DNA of 64,000 nucleotides from Druceiella hillmani (GCA_039881145.1 JAYKKI010000095.1:1237501-1301500); one strand, 5' to 3'; positions 33,100 to 48,620 are shown, counted from the first letter of the stretch. Numbers and translations: made by a program. Notes: a model not told the origin generated them from the letters alone.

Positions 33100-36000
33100 A
33101 GTAAATAACATATTTTTACTGTAAGGAGTCCAAAAAATGTCTTGTTTTAACATTTCCTTTGTAGATATGTCATCCTAGTGAAGAATCAGTTAGTAGAAAA
33201 AACTTTTGAATAATTTGTTTTTACAAATAATTAGCGTCTATTATTTTTTATTTTGAAAGAAAAGTAATTAATTCATTTTTATCCTTTCGTATTGGCGTAA
33301 ATGGCGTTTAAATTCAGGATAATAGTGACGTATTAGTCGCCCGTAAAATCCTTATAGCCGAGTTTAATCGTTTATTATTGGCAAGTGCTATTAGAAGTAA
33401 TTCAACGTAATTACAAGGTTTAAAAAACGTTTTTAGGTCGAATAAAAGCATAATGGTCTAGAAATATTTTCACTCACTATCCACAGAATTAGATAGGATA
33501 ATATGAACACTTGAAATATTCTTAAAAGGAATGAGATAAAATTTGATTTTGAAATTTCACTCATAGATTGAACTTCCTTAAACTAAAAATAAACACTGCC
33601 AGTGTATTGGCAAATATATTTTAACGATGGAAGCCTTTATTGGTACCTTTTGCGCAATTAACTAGTCAAGTTTTTCGGGCGTTACTAGTTGAGATTATAC
33701 CTTGGTGTTTCGACAACCGATGAGTTGTACGTTTGAGGAAACATCAGGTTTTTTTACCTATTTAAGGCAAAATTAAAGGAGCGAAAAAAATTAAAGTATA
33801 TGTAGTGAAAATGCAGTTTTCAGCATCTTTACGTATTGACCCAAGTGTATTTAATTAATTGCTTCTGTTCTTATGTCATTAGTACTATGGCAAAGCATTA
33901 GACAATATAGACGATTTAAAAAAATTATGCTCGGTTCGAATCTCGGAAAGAACATTTTTTTTCAATTTTTATTTTAAATAAAACAAAAATTCCTCCCATC
34001 AAAATTGTGATGTTACAAAAAGCTAAATATTGATTTTTTAATTTTGCGTCATCGATGAGTATCATGTAACTCATATGTAAAATCAAATGAAAAGTACGTA
34101 GTAAGTATTTCTTTATGTTGTTCATTATTTCGTTGATTGCCTAAGTCAGTATTGCAGCAGCAGCAAAGCTATAGACTTAGAGTCTATCGCTTTGCTGTTG
34201 CTAGGACTTATTGGGTTACAAATTTTTTAAACACTTTTTATTCCTTTTTCTAGATTAAAATAAAACAAAAAAAATCTTTGCGTGCCTAATTCGTGTCACA
34301 GAAAATAAAACATCGACTTTCTCTTTAAACCATTATTTATATTCACTCGAGAAATGAGTACATTTCTATTTAAGTTCCATTTCTATCGCTTTATAGCGGT
34401 AAATATAACTGAATTAATTGAACTAACTGCATTTGCACTTGCAAAATCTATAATATATTTTCACATTGTTATATTTCCAGTTAATTATTTGGGAAATCAT
34501 CAACTGTTGTTATAATTCACCTATAGTGTAAATGAAAAAAAAACATTCCTAATGTAAATCATGGGGGTTAATAAATATTGACGATTAAAGTTGAGCAATG
34601 TCATCGACCTTCGATCACTATTTGTCAATATTGTTTGAAATATCATGTAGTGTAGTCATTAAAATTCCTTACTATCAATATTAAGGAAAACGCCAACTTC
34701 ACTAAATAATAAACGTAAGGCTTCCAAAATATCAAACAAGTCATACGACTCTTGTACGTTCTCTTAATTCAGGATGAGCTTTTGTCTAGGTTATTGTGAC
34801 AAGCGTGAAGAATACTAATATGAGAAATACGTTTTTATCTGATTCAGTAAATGACTTGGAGTAATAACTAGACATTACAGAAAAACAAAACCGGGGTTTA
34901 TGGCAACCGACAGATGTATGGTGAATAAGCACTACGTTATATTTGTACGCGAATTTGCAATCGAATATACGTAAATCACTATGAAATAACAAAATTCAAG
35001 TTTTGTATATTTCTGAAGAGAATAGAAGTTGTATACATATTTTAAAAGCGCTAAAAATTGTTTATCTGTTTGTTCCCGTAATATCTTAAGACACAGTTTC
35101 GATTTCGAGTATTCTTTTTGTGGTGGAAAGACCAAACTTTGAGAAAGATTAGAGACTACATATGGTCACGCTACCAACATAAGGGCAGAGCAGTTATGAA
35201 AAAGTAAGAGAAGTTGGGGAAATATTGCTTATAAAGCACAAGGTTGAATAGACCGGCTCATTTACTGGCCAACGAATATTTTCAACAAACCCGACAACCA
35301 ATGTTGCTTTGTGAACTGAGTGCAGAAGTTAAGTTACAGTAGCATAATTAATAGCATTCTAAGCTGATGAAACCGCGGGGTACAGGTAATATACAATTAA
35401 TACTTGCAATATCAAATACACAACATTTAGTTTCAACATTTCTAAACCATGTATTTAATTATAGTTAATAATAAAACTTACTAATTCGAAATCAAAATTT
35501 ACATGGTGTTTCGACTGCACTTAGGTATATAACGTTTCTCAAATAGGAATAAAATGTATACGTAGTTACAAATTGCATTTAGTATGCGAGATAATTACAT
35601 CGTATTTGTACTCAGAAGAACTTCTCATTTTACTAAACATTAGATTCCACAAAGTAATGCTTGCAATTTTAGTACATTTACAACTTAAATATTCATAACA
35701 AAAAATAGGCAAATTTCTCACCAGCAAATAATAATTTTATCATAGAAAAAGTTTTCAAAATGGAAAGCCTCAGTGGCTTTTCAGTTATTTTGTCTGTTGT
35801 TAAAGTTTTTTCCCTGTAGCTACTCTAAACGTGTAAAATTTATGTAAATTACTTCAAACGATAATATTCCGTGAAATATATTTGACACGTCTTCGTCCTT
35901 TCGGCACAGATATCGTGGAAAGAGCTTTTAAACATTCAACTTTATATCTTCAATTTTAATCTTCATGATAGTTTTTTCCTAAATGTAAATATAAAAGACA

Positions 36001-36480
36001 TTTTCACAATATTTTCATTTCATTTCACAATAGTTTTGATACAATATTGTAAGATTTATGGCATTATACGACATTGTAAAATATAACCTAAATATACTCT
36101 GTTTTAGAGATTAAACATTTTTATAGTTGAAATAACTCAATCGTTTCAAAGTCACAAATTCAATTTTCGTTTTACAGATATATCATTTCATTAATACCTT
36201 ATTCTGGTGGGCAATGGAGTTTTTAAAAAAATATATTTTATATATGTTAATTCCATCTAAATACTACCATTTTAAAAATGTCTGTATTTTTATAAAATAT
36301 AATACCTGATGATGCAGATTTTTTGTATCTAAATTTAGGTAATTAAACACACAAACATATGAACACAATGATAAAGCTAATTATATCTTTAATTTTTAAA
36401 AATTATTAATGTTTTATTATAATCATTAAATTAGGAAGCATCTTGTCACATAAAATAAATTGACTATAATATTAAGTGTC
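33100..36480. other. AT-rich non-coding stretch
   Basis: Apart from the hairpin at 34156-34202 (own entry) I see no gene, RNA or repeat. The frames present have no recognisable motif. Confidence 0.45.
34156..34202. repeat. Hairpin, 22-bp arms, 3-nt loop
   Basis: Arms 34156-34177 and 34181-34202 pair at 20 of 22 positions (agcagcagcaaagc with gctttgctgttgct, and atagact with agtctat). The very short loop is more typical of a foldback DNA structure than of a microRNA precursor. Confidence 0.75.
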
Positions 36481-36499
36481 TCAAAAAATCTTTATCCAC

Positions 36500-36782
36500 C
36501 GTAATTTACCAATCCTCATATATGGTTCTAAGACTTGGACGTTTACTCTATAAATATTCAGCAACTGCAGATTAAAATGAGTAAAAGATATCGAAAAAAA
36601 ATTCGAATGAGGGACAAAAAAGTGGAAAAAAAGAGAAGCGTAATAGGAAAAAAGCGGGAAAGACCAGATATGTAAGAAGAGGCACTGATCCGTATTAGAC
36701 AAGAGAAATACTTTATTGGAAACCGAGAATATGTCAAAGACAAAAAAGTCTTAGAATGGTCTTTGTTCTGCAAAATAAACAT
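36500..36782 (+). pseudogene. LINE C-terminal remnant, second type
   Basis: The plus strand reads RNLPILIYGSKTWTFTL, a stop, and after a one-base frame change LQIKMSKRYRKKIRMRDKK, KKREARPDM-like text with a stop, then EKYFIGNREYVKDKKVLEWS. Insect LINE proteins of the endonuclease/reverse-transcriptase type have LPVLLYGSETWTLT...LQV.QRRMER..LGI.LRDR.RN...... GRW.RKVLEWRP in this order past the reverse transcriptase domain. YGSKTW and KKVLEW are the strongest matches. It is a different stretch and strand from the 8.4 kb fragment. Dead by stops and frameshift. Confidence 0.65.
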
Positions 36783-37758
36783 CCCTTCTCCTTCGAAGTC
36801 GCTTCAAAATTATATAAGTTACCCCAAATCGCAAAGGATATCATTAAATTTTCTTATAGTTTATTTGCTACAAGCGCTTTAGTATATACGATTTTGGTAT
36901 TCAAAAATCCTTTTATATCGTAATAATTAAAACGTAAAATCACTAAAGTCTTTCCTCTCATTACGTAATTATATTGATTACTCGACCTGAATACAATACA
37001 AAAAGCTTCATTCGGAGACAAGGTAACTGCGGACAATCTAAATATAAAAATGTAACATGGCATCAAATTGAAAGCCTTTGTCTCTTCAAGTTGTTTAATA
37101 ATAAGCCAAAAATACTACTCACAATATGTTTTCATATCTTTAGTGACGAATAATTACTTATTTGAGTAGTGTTAAAGACATTATTACAGTGTTCGCACTT
37201 CGAATACTAATTTTTAAAATGTTAAAATCGGCCAAGTGCCTGCGAAAGTACATATAAAGTAGGGTATGTAGTTGTCTAGATCAACTGAAACTATTGAAGT
37301 ATGTTACTTGAGTAAGTTACCTTTATTTAATTATTATTATTAAGAAGGCCTAGAATTTTTGGAGAATTTTCAACTCACCAAGTGAAAAAGGAGAGGTTGA
37401 GGAGAAAAGGTGAGTGCACTGAACGTTGGATAAAAGCTTTATATTGCGCAAACTAAGTTTATAATTGAAAAATGATAAATGAACACTCAATTTCGTTTTG
37501 AAAAACCTTTCAATAGCATAATGTATTTGAGAAATATGTGGAGGTACAATAATTACTTTAACTAATTTACGCCGCGTTAATTCAATTCTCCACTTAAAGC
37601 ATTTATTGGAAAGTTTCAGACACAAAGATCTAAACATTTAAAAGCTGCAAGACTGTGGAAGACGAACAAACAGATTATAGAAGTATAACTATTGATGTCA
37701 TACAGGGAAAAAGATGACCTATTTATAAAGTTCTTTGTTTCACAACGAGAGCTTGAAC

Positions 37759-37947
<189 letters not shown>

Positions 37948-37989
37948 ACTGTACAAAGTATAAGAAACTTTCTAACTCACCAAACAATG

Positions 37990-40900
37990 GGCCTAAATAC
38001 GTCCCATATTTAAATCCACTAGCCCAGATATATTAGCCCAGGTTTAAATCATGATTTGACTATGACGCCATTGATAATTAACAATATTCCATTATTTACT
38101 CACAACCAACAAAGATTGATGGTGTAAGATACTTTACATTGGCTACAAAGTCCTGCTTGCATGCTAACTCCGACGCAAAGAATAATTTTTAAAAAAATTT
38201 GAAAAAGAACTGCACGTGTTGAATGAAACTCCGAATAAATTGACCAGAAAGGGGGCATAACGAAGGAACTCATTAAAATGTGCGCCCTCAACCGTTTCAT
38301 ATTCCAAGATACATTTTATGTGATAAAATGTATCTAAATAACAGCAACCTCCAGACTGTTTATGGCAAGTCAAAATTTAGATCCTAGCTAATATTTGGAC
38401 CCTTTCCTCCTAATGATAGTTGAGATTAAATTTTACATGGTTTATATTATTAAAGTTATCGACTGTTTCAAAAAGAACTGATTATTATTACTTTTAAACT
38501 CATTTCAAGTCTCAAATAATCAAGGAGTTGGTTTTGTTGGATTGAAGAGTGTTGATTTGGAAATTTGATGAAGAGAGTTGGATTGAACGTACTTTACGTT
38601 AGAAGTGAAGTCGAAGATAGTTCTATTAAATACTCAATGAACGCTAGTACACCGTTCCCATTCACTATCCGAGTCCATATCGGTGACTAGTTCCTAATTC
38701 AGATATAAGTCCTTTACATAATTCGCCAATGTCCCACGCTTTATGTGAACACGAGGAGATAGTTTGTATCCTTTTGCGGTTTTGCATAAAGCGTTTCCCT
38801 TGTATTAATTTATTCAGTATAAGTTATTTAGTTTCTGAAAATAGACTACCTATTTTTTTTTATAGCTATTTTCGCATAGCAGAAGACAACTACGAAATAC
38901 TGCTAGTAATACTAGGTTTTATTCCAGATTCTCACATTTTTTTCTGACTTTTTGACTTTTAAATATGACTTCAAAATGACATTTATATATTCAGCTCAAA
39001 ATGAAGGGGTTTCTTATGCATTTTTTAAATATATCTTCAGAAAACCAAATTTTGTTCGATGTATGTTGTCCTGTGCTTTTCTTTTGAATATATCGATATC
39101 CATGAAAATTTCTTCGAAAATTTTCCGATTACCTTGCCAATATTTATTACTGTACGTATTTTAAGGATCTTATATCACTTGAATTCATAATAGATTTTGA
39201 ATTCTATCAAACCGAGTTTTCTTTATTAAAGAGCATTTGCGAAAAATTACACTTCAAATTAATAGGCAACATGTAGAAACTAAAATGATATAGATAAATA
39301 TATAACCTCGCATTTCATCTTATTAAGATGATGTTTGTCAATAGTAAAAGATGGCAAAATACTTGAACGTTAAAATAGTGTCGTCCTTGACGTATCAGAT
39401 GAAACCAATTTTCCCGTCATTTTTTAATGTTCTTCATTGTTCGAATTATACTATAAAAAAGGTTGCTTCATTCTAGGAAATCATTTTTATTTCTTAAAAA
39501 ATTATAAAGACAGTAAAATTTTTTTTAGTTCATCGTAATATTTACATCAAGTATAAAGACACTTTAGGATTGATTTATTTCGACGGAAAATGATAGTTAA
39601 TTCTTATCCTTACCTTTTTAATTTAATTAAGGATTAAGGGATCGAGCCTAGATATTAGCACACAATCGATGTGTTTAAAATCCCGCAATGTTTCTGAAAT
39701 AGAAGAATCAAGTAAACAATACGGTTATAATGTATAATATAAACATGGGTTATCATAAATATTATGACCATAAAATTACCAAGTAAACTATATTCAACAA
39801 AAGTGACATGATCTTAATGGCTACTTTCAATATGTGATATTTCCTTAAAAAAATATTCATGAAATTAGTTTTGGTTATTATAAAATTGTATTTATTCAAT
39901 TAGGGTGGCAGGATTTATAAATAAGCTTTGGAATTTAGGACCACGTGAGCAATAGATAAAACATATTATCGTTGAGTAAAACAAGCAGAGTTAATTCGAT
40001 GACGATATTATTTCATTTTTTTAGTACGTCATTCTCAGATACTTTCATATTTCCATTCCATGCGATTCAAAAAAAATGAAGAGAACCCTAAATATTTTAA
40101 AAGCGTTAAAATGATTCCAACAAAAATATATTTTTTATATGAAACAGTTTCCGAAAATGTTTGGTAAATACCTTTATCATTTAGGGTTCGTAATACATCG
40201 AAGAAGATTTAACAACAAAAAAATTATTTTCAAGCGGATAAAATCACATTTCCCTCCGAAAATAAAATAAAATTTCTTTTAAGATTTTTTGACCCATTTT
40301 TCACATTGAACACTTCAATTTCATTTGAATTTTCTATTTGCGACCATTGGGTAAATGGTCTTTTTTGTTTTAATATATTATAACCTCTGAAAATATCATT
40401 GCGCAAAAAGTTTATGGTAGGTAATAGAAAGCTTAAATTTTTCCTTTAAGTACTTAAACGATTCTGTAATAATAAATATACCAAAATATACATAGAAATA
40501 TACCAAGATAGAGATATGTTTTTAAAATAAAAATATCAAAATCCACGTTTTTTATATTTTACTAAAGATAGCCATTATGGCTATCTTTTTTTTGCATATT
40601 TGAGAAGAAATTTAAATGTTCTAAGAGTCAAAATACTAATAACAAAATTCTATTCATTCTGTGGAGCAATTTGAATTTTTTTCTTGCTAAAATTTGTTGA
40701 TATTCTTTAAACCGTAAATATTAAAAAATATATTACTTTTAAACTAAAAAACTAGCTTTGGCTTAAAAATTCCTTTTTCATTTTTCACGACCATTTTGAA
40801 CATAATATCAAAATTTTGAAAAATACCTAAAAACTTAAAATTGTTTAATACTTTTTTAATTTGTCGAGTAGTGTACAGTGCCAAAATTAGTGACATCTAG

Positions 40901-43900
40901 AATTTCTCCCGGAGAATTTTTTGTAGTCTTCCATAACCTTGTATTTTCCATATGCAGGTTTTCGGTTGATAAAGAAAGATTACTTCTGAGCAATAAATTC
41001 ACCTAACGCGGTTACATACTGCTAAAAATATGAGCACGTAATATGAGCGCGAAACAACTTCCTGAAGGTGGTTTGTTTAATTTAAGCGGAAAGGTGGTTT
41101 GTTTATCTACATACACGGCTTTATAAACTGAATTCTGGAATTGTAATTTGTTGACCTAAGCCATTGTTTTTTCATTAACAACTCTCTTTTTCACGTTTTT
41201 CCGCCGTGCTTCAGTGATCGTGTCCGATGACAAAACAAAACAAGAAGTGCCAAAAATATGACAGAAGCAATGTTCACGGTACTGAGACAAAAAGAGCAAA
41301 AAAGCGGTAAGCAACTCAAATAAAAAAGTTAAAAATAAATTTTCGCACAAGAATTATAAAATCCAATACAGAAAATCGGCATTAGCCATAGAGCGACAAA
41401 AATGCAAGAACAACATTAATATTTTGTGAACGTCAACGGAATAAGGTAAACAAAACGCGAAGTCACAAATCTGAGATTGTAAATTGTGCGCTTTAAATTT
41501 AATTGGGCAATCACCAGAAATGTATCGACGGTTCGAGGGTTGTAAATCAAGTCGACTTGTTTACGCGAAAAGAAAATATAAATAAGTTCATTTTACATGT
41601 TTCATATATATTCTAAAGCCGCACAACAGCGGTCTACTTCCGGGTTCGGCATTATTTATAGGCTTTCTTTTAGAAAAGCTTTTCGCACTTACGCAAACAT
41701 TTACTTGCAGTACATATATAGGTACATATGTGTGTACATGGGCGCTATTACATATGCATGCGTCTGTTTACCTTTGGTTTCTTTTGCTTAAAGAGCTCCA
41801 TGTCAACCTCCAGTCATCATCAATCATTTAGTATATTTTTCTCATAAAATACTTATAGAGAATCGCGGTGTAGAGAATGAAATGTTTCGCAGGGGTTAGA
41901 AACTTTTATATTTCATTGTACAGTATTATCCTTTTCAAGTAAGTTTTTTTTAGTGTGATTTGAAAGTTATATTTGAATTGAATTATTATTTTGTTTTTTA
42001 AATAATTTCCTTTTATGACACAAAAATATACTGTGCATATACATTAATAGATTTAAAAATTTAATATAATTGCTGAAAATTTAGAAAATTGTCCAGCTAT
42101 TTGGATAATGCAATTTTTTGAAGAGCATTGCATTACATTCCATTTTGTCTTAACATATGGTTAAGAAACCAGAACATTAATAAAACATGAGGAAAATAAA
42201 CTTGCAATTTTTGAAAAGTAAGAGTTATTATCATTAGAATCAGACAACATAATTAATGACCAAAAATATCAATTTTAAAAAACGTGTATTATACAAAGAC
42301 GAATATTATTTTTATAAAATTAATAGAATCAATTGGGAAACAGAAGAAAGATTACACTTTTTACAAAACCTCAGATAAGACTGAAATGGATCAACTATAG
42401 AAAGTGAAATCGGAATATTGTGGGAGAAAAGAGCTAGCAAACAAAATCAAGGAATAGTAAATCTTGCCAAAATCTTCCTCGAAAAGGCCTAGACTCGTAT
42501 TGGGTTTTCTTGCTAAATATCAATTTTGAAATCAGACAATATATTTTGAAAAATTTTGTGATTAAAACATTACAGGGGCTTTATCATTTTTATATTAAGA
42601 AAGAAAAAGTAGGCAGTAATATTGAAAAAGGTAAACTTGAAATCCACGTGTTTATTTACTGTAGAAACAAAAGGAAAACAAAAATAAAAAGAAACGGGAA
42701 ACCATAAAAACTTAATTTTAATAATCGTAGGTAATCAAAAAATATCATCGCGATTTGAACGACGCAATGCCATATGGTTAAGTAATAATTATAGCACGTC
42801 CTAAAATAATGTAATGTAATATAAAAAGTCTTAATATCACGAGAGTGTGAGGACTAGTTTACAATAAAGGAAGATAATATTGTTAAACTTAGCTAGACTT
42901 AAGTGATAGAAATTGTTATAGAAATATGTGCTTCAAATGAGAATCACCATTAGTATATAGCAAAATATTTTCAAAAAATACGACCCGGTAATGCATATCT
43001 ACTTAAATAGTTTTCGATCGCTTTGCCTACACACAATTGTTCGTTTATACAAAACCAAATATTTTGCAGTAATCTAAATCAGAAGTTAGTTCATACAGTT
43101 GTTACAAACATGAAAAATTATATTATGCAAACCAAATTCTTCCGATCATTTAGGAAGGGTATACCACAGATTTATCCTTCTTAAGTTGCCTTTCACATGT
43201 TGCGCTTGGATATATACTATTGCTATACCAAATTTCATCAAAATTCGTCGTTTATTTTACGTAATTGACGAACAAATTACCATACAGAAAGACGGACAAA
43301 AATTCTAAAAATAGTTTTTCTGGCTTCTATTGTAATTCTTTATCCTAAATCAATCACTGTTTTTAAAATATTTCCATGTACAGAATCCACTCTGTTACTA
43401 CTATAACATGCGCAAATGAAGTACATTTCTTTCTTAATTACTAGCTGTTTCTCTTCATATTATTGTGTATTGTTTGATATAAAAAAAAAAGCCGAAAATA
43501 CTTAAAAACTCAAGATTTATCAAAATACATTGATTTTAGCATGACAACCCAGTTTGAGTTAGAACCTTTTCTGGGAACATTTTTGCTTGACTATTCCTTG
43601 ATTTTATCAGTTTGTTGGCAAACTAGGCTAAGTTGGCAAATTATACAGAACGCGGCTTAAAAATATTGGGGGAAGGAAAAGAAACTGAATAAAAGAAGCC
43701 ATCCATTGCAGCCCTAAATTTTTAGATAATTTTACTGACTGATAATTAAAATAGTGGATGTTATAATAAATTATGATATTTTTCTTATCCCAAATATTTA
43801 ATCTATACTAACCGGAATGAGACCAGACGTTCATTGATATAAATTATTACTGATAAAACTTTCATGGTAAATATAAATGATCAATTAGGATCTTATAAAA

Positions 43901-44635
43901 ATAAGGCAATATTTATTTTTTAATATATTTAGCGTATGATGTAGCTTGAACAATTCAGAATAACATCATCGTTGTCACTATTATTCTAAGAATTAATTTG
44001 CAATATAAGCTTATCCCAGATTTCATTCAAAAAAGGACCAAATTTTATGTGATAAAGTAAAAATATATTAATTAAAAAAATTCTGTATCAATTTATTAAG
44101 ACATGATCCTTATTTTCTTTATTTACATTAGCTAGATAAAATTTAACAATGTATAAGAACTGTTTTAATCTAATGTATAAAAAGCAGTTTTTAATCCAAT
44201 GATTTTAATATAATGATGAGTAAAATTATGGGTAATAATACATAAAATATGTTATTTACAAAAAAGTGAACGCTTATAAATATTGAAAAATTTGAACACT
44301 TTGAACATACGAAAAAACTATACAAAGAATGACTGAATGAAACTAAAGTGGGTGTTATTAAAAAAAGGCAATGTATTAAAAATAAATTGTTTAAGAATGG
44401 ATTCTGTTAATAATTTTAAAAACATATATCCCCATTCCAAAAATTGTAAACTAGAAATAGGTGTCAGAGCCATAGTACCATAAATACCTTATTATTACGG
44501 ATGACGTGAAAGAAGAGTACTAAATATAAAGCATCTCATTGTGACTAAATACCAACCAGACTTTAAAATATACTTCCATTTGTAGAATAAATTATTTAGC
44601 AACCTTTTCTTTCTAGAAATAAGCCCTATGATAAA
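37990..44635. other. AT-rich non-coding stretch
   Basis: About 6.6 kb without a recognisable gene. Frames of up to about 75 codons occur but show no known motif. Around 43190-43310 there is a string like accaaatttcatcaaaattcg followed by cagaaagacggacaaa, reminiscent of insect interspersed repeats. A direct repeat aaggtggtttgttta occurs near 41064 and 41092. It should include the unit II counterpart of 10-15.7 kb, not verified. Confidence 0.45.
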
Positions 44636-44639
44636 AAAA

Positions 44640-47600
44640 TTAAGGAAAAAACAACTTAGCACTTTCATCACAAACGTTAACATTTCATCCGCAATGTAAG
44701 TCATGGCCGCTACTATTGAATATTCAATTTCATCGAGGGAAGTAATGACGAAAGAAAATAATGTCATTTATTTAAAAAAAGTGTTTTAAAGGGAAGGCAC
44801 TTCACCTTAAAATCGCTTTTCCAAACGCCTCAGGTTAAGAAAGTTGTTCGAGGATGAAGGCTTTATAAAGCTTTAATTTTTTGCATGAATTCATAATTAT
44901 CACAATATAAAAAAACAATATATTTCATTTTATGTAACTGTAATTCATATAATATTCTAAATATATAGTTGTACAATTTTAATGACCCACAACATTTAAA
45001 AACCTTTAAAAATTGTTTCAATATGATTACTTTCATTTTATGCATATCGGTGTTAGTTTTCTTCATTACGATTTAAGAAAATAATTATGAGAAGAACATT
45101 TATATTCCTCTTTATCATTTTAAACATCTGCGCAAAAAGTAACGTTATGTGTTCACGTTTCATGGATTTAATTATGTGAATTGTTTATTCTTTCCTAGTA
45201 ACGTAATGGCTTAAGGAATTTTAATAAGTGAGATAATTCTTGCGATCAATATAATGTCCTTAGGAATAAAGGCTATATTTATATCCATGACTTTCTGTTA
45301 TAGGCACAATTATTGCAATGAAAATTAAATTAAAAAATTATCTAATTATATTACCTTATGTTATGCTTGAGAGTTTGGATTGCATTCAGTTGTAATGAAA
45401 TGCGATCGGATAGGCCTTCTACATGTGATGCAAATTTCAGTTAAAGCAAATACATTTCTCTGTGGTGAATAATATACGTTATGGTTGAAATTAGGAAACA
45501 ATATAATTTATATATTGGAATCCTTAATTACAAACATTTTGTACTTTTTTTTTAATTTTTAGTCCAACTTTATAAAAGTGAGACTAAGAATTAAGCATTA
45601 TAGCAGTAGTGTATTTAATTTTCATAATTATTTTTTTTTCAGGTTTCGCTACTCTATCTAATTCATGCGTTCTTCAATATTATGAAAAGCTTAACTTAAC
45701 AAAGGAGTTCTAAGATATTTCTTAACTATTACCCTGAAATGTTACATTGTAATGATGTAACGTCTGTGAGTTTTTTTTTATTTGGAATTAAGTGCAAGGA
45801 TACACCAAAATTATTTACTTCAGTTTCCAAAAGAAGTTCAACTTTTTCATTTATTTAGATACAAAATTTTCATTTTGATGCTTAAAGATGATTTTTAGAT
45901 TGATTAAGATTTGACATACAAAGATGCAAAAAGATATATAAGAAACCAGTTGCGTGTCAAAAGAAAATAACTACGACTTTTAAAAAATAAAGAATAGATT
46001 TTTCCAAATTGCAAAGAGTAAAATTTTTAAAAACATCCTGCATTAAATGCTGTTCTGTAACGGTAAAGACTTAATTGAACTTCGAATAAAAGGAAGGCTT
46101 GAATGACGATCAGAACTGAAAAAAAATATTTTCTTTCTTTTCTTTCCTTGTTTTGCATAACATGGAAATATATAACAAATCCCTTACAATTCCAGTCGTT
46201 CGAATACAGAAATTTTGGGTTGGCGGGGAATAGAACTCCGTATAACTCAATTAATTTGCCAAATTTAAGCTGGAGCTATACTTAAACGTTTGGCAGAAGT
46301 TATTAAATCTCTTAACGTAGAAAAATATTCTTTTCATTCTTTAATAATAACTACTACAAAATTATTTGCTACAAAAAGTTAGTATAGTGCGAGTAGGACT
46401 AGTGCTCTGGGGGATTCACACCATTAAATGACTTTGGGGCTATATATTTTAGTATTTGTTTATAATTTCATATTTGATACCTCCGATCATTCCTTAGGAA
46501 GAGTTTTGTTATAGATAGACGGAAAAATGGATGACAAAGTGATCTTCTCGGGGTTCTGTTTTTTATTCCAAAGTATGAAACCAAGAAAAAGGACAGATTT
46601 ATGATTTTATAAAGCTTACATTATATAATCCTGCCCCAGGTCTCGTAAGTTAAGGGGTTTTAAATGCAATTTTAAGTGAAGACTTTAATCTTTTTTAACT
46701 ATACTTTGTTTCATAAATTGAAAGAATTGATAGTAGATATTTTGAATTATTTCCATTAATGAAATGTCATAAATTATAATAAAAATTTTCGTTGAGTTTA
46801 TAGCGTATAAAATTGTTTACAATATTCCCTTTTTTTCGAAGAAAATTTCCAAACTGTTGTTATTTTAAGGAATGATAAAATTTTTATTGAAATAGGGGCC
46901 AAAAAATGTCATTTCTTTACTTGATAATATATAATTCTTGTTTTATTTTCTATTTCATACACTACAGTGTTACCGCCCGTAGCAGTGAGGTCGGTTATAA
47001 ATTTTATGATCCATATCGAACGGTTTTATACATTTTTCTTGCAATAGTACCCAAATATTCTAATATTTTTTAAAAAAATTCTAACCTTGCTCGGTCTTAC
47101 TTTACTTAACATCCTAAAGGTATAAAGCGACCACGTTTTTTTGAATTTTCAAAATCGTATCTTCTACTTAGCAAAAGTTTTTGATAATTTTTGTGATTTC
47201 TTTAAAAAAACTCTCCATTTGTAGAAAATCATATTGTTTCAATGCGTATGCCAGTTTGCTTGCCCGTTCGTAAAATATTCTCAAATATAACCGAAATCAA
47301 TTTATTAAAAATTTGATAAATGCGTTTGTGTAAACATATAAACCATCATTAATACTAATAAATTAACAAAAAAGTATTTTGAAATGTGCAAAAAATCTAT
47401 TTTTGACTAATAAATTATATAAAATATGAAATGAAGTACTAAATTAATTGAATTTCGCTTTAAGATAACTTCAATTTTAAGATAATTTAATTTCACGAAT
47501 TAATATTGTTATGCTGTAAGAAATATCAAAAAGTGTGTAAGCTTTAAAACAATTTTTGCCCTATCGTTTAAACTAATAGTTAAATAATTCTGAAAGAAAT

Positions 47601-48620
47601 CGGGTTTTGTAAAATGTTTGTCCAGAAATAATCTTTTCTCCAATGTTTTCACTGATTGTTCAATTCCGAAAAATATATTATTCAGTTAATTTATCACCTA
47701 TGAAGGAGAATCGGTACGTAACTTACCTTAAGTTGTAAAAAATATCCGTCGCTAAAATAATTTTCGAGAAAAAATTTCCAACTTAAAGAGTTATAAATTC
47801 GAGTGCGATTGGCTTCAGCTACAATAGACTCTATTGGTGCAAAGAGGGTCGACTTCGAGTCACTAGAATTATAGACTTCTAAGTAGCCGTGTTCATTCGA
47901 TGGAGTATTTGAAATAATATTTCAGGAATGTAAGCATCATCAGTAGGAACTCATATCAATATTTTATTTCCGGTGATCTCATTTTAATTACCTATTAAAA
48001 ATAAGGGTCGTTGATAAGATAAACCTGTAATGAAATTTAGTATGGCATAAGTTTGACTTAGTAACGAAATTTGTCAAATACAGTTATCAATCAGGTATAT
48101 TTAATTTGTGGGTAGTCAGAAAAAAAAATGCAGGTATTTTAAAATCCTGAATAAAACTAATGGGAAATATTTACTTCAAGGAAAGCTTCTAACAGTAATG
48201 ATATAACTGAAAAGTTCGCCAACATTCATTTGAATTTTATTTTCCGCAATTTCAAAAACTAAATAGTCAGTTCCATGTCCATTGGGATTGTATCAGTAGG
48301 TTTCACCGTTTCCGAGTGAAAACCGGCTGTAAGATCTAAGAGCGACCTACCTACGCAAATTTTTAACGACTGCGAACATCAAAGTATGAACTGTATAGGT
48401 AGAAAAACTGCATATTTAAGTAATATTTATTATTATCTATTGTTGTTTCGCACATAATGTAAATACTTCACGTAAAATATGGTGTAAGCGAAAAACTTTC
48501 ATTCAGCGACAATTTCCAATTGATGAGAATTATGTCTAATGTTCTCAAAATTACTCGCTGTTTTGAGATAAAAGGATATACAAAGTCGCGCGCATTTAGT
48601 AGAATATGATATATAGTTAC
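44640..48620. repeat. Segmental duplication unit II, fourth block
   Basis: Counterpart of 15720-19215 (see that entry for anchors). It is about 0.5 kb longer than the unit I copy because of indels. It ends just before the TA microsatellite that holds the Tc1 element. Confidence 0.75.

Noticed and set aside
36306..36345. cctgatgatg string as another hammerhead core
   Set aside because: No GAAA box and no stem II or stem I partner follows.
37350..37637. Minus-strand frame of 95 codons
   Set aside because: Long for this composition, but without recognisable motifs, a homologous copy in another unit or splice signals.
38100..38373. Overlapping minus-strand frames of 66-69 codons
   Set aside because: No recognisable motif, no conservation with another unit and AT-driven composition.
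41521..41545. ggttcgagggttg as a tRNA B-box
   Set aside because: The two C residues of GGTTCGANNCC are missing and there is no tRNA-like fold around it.
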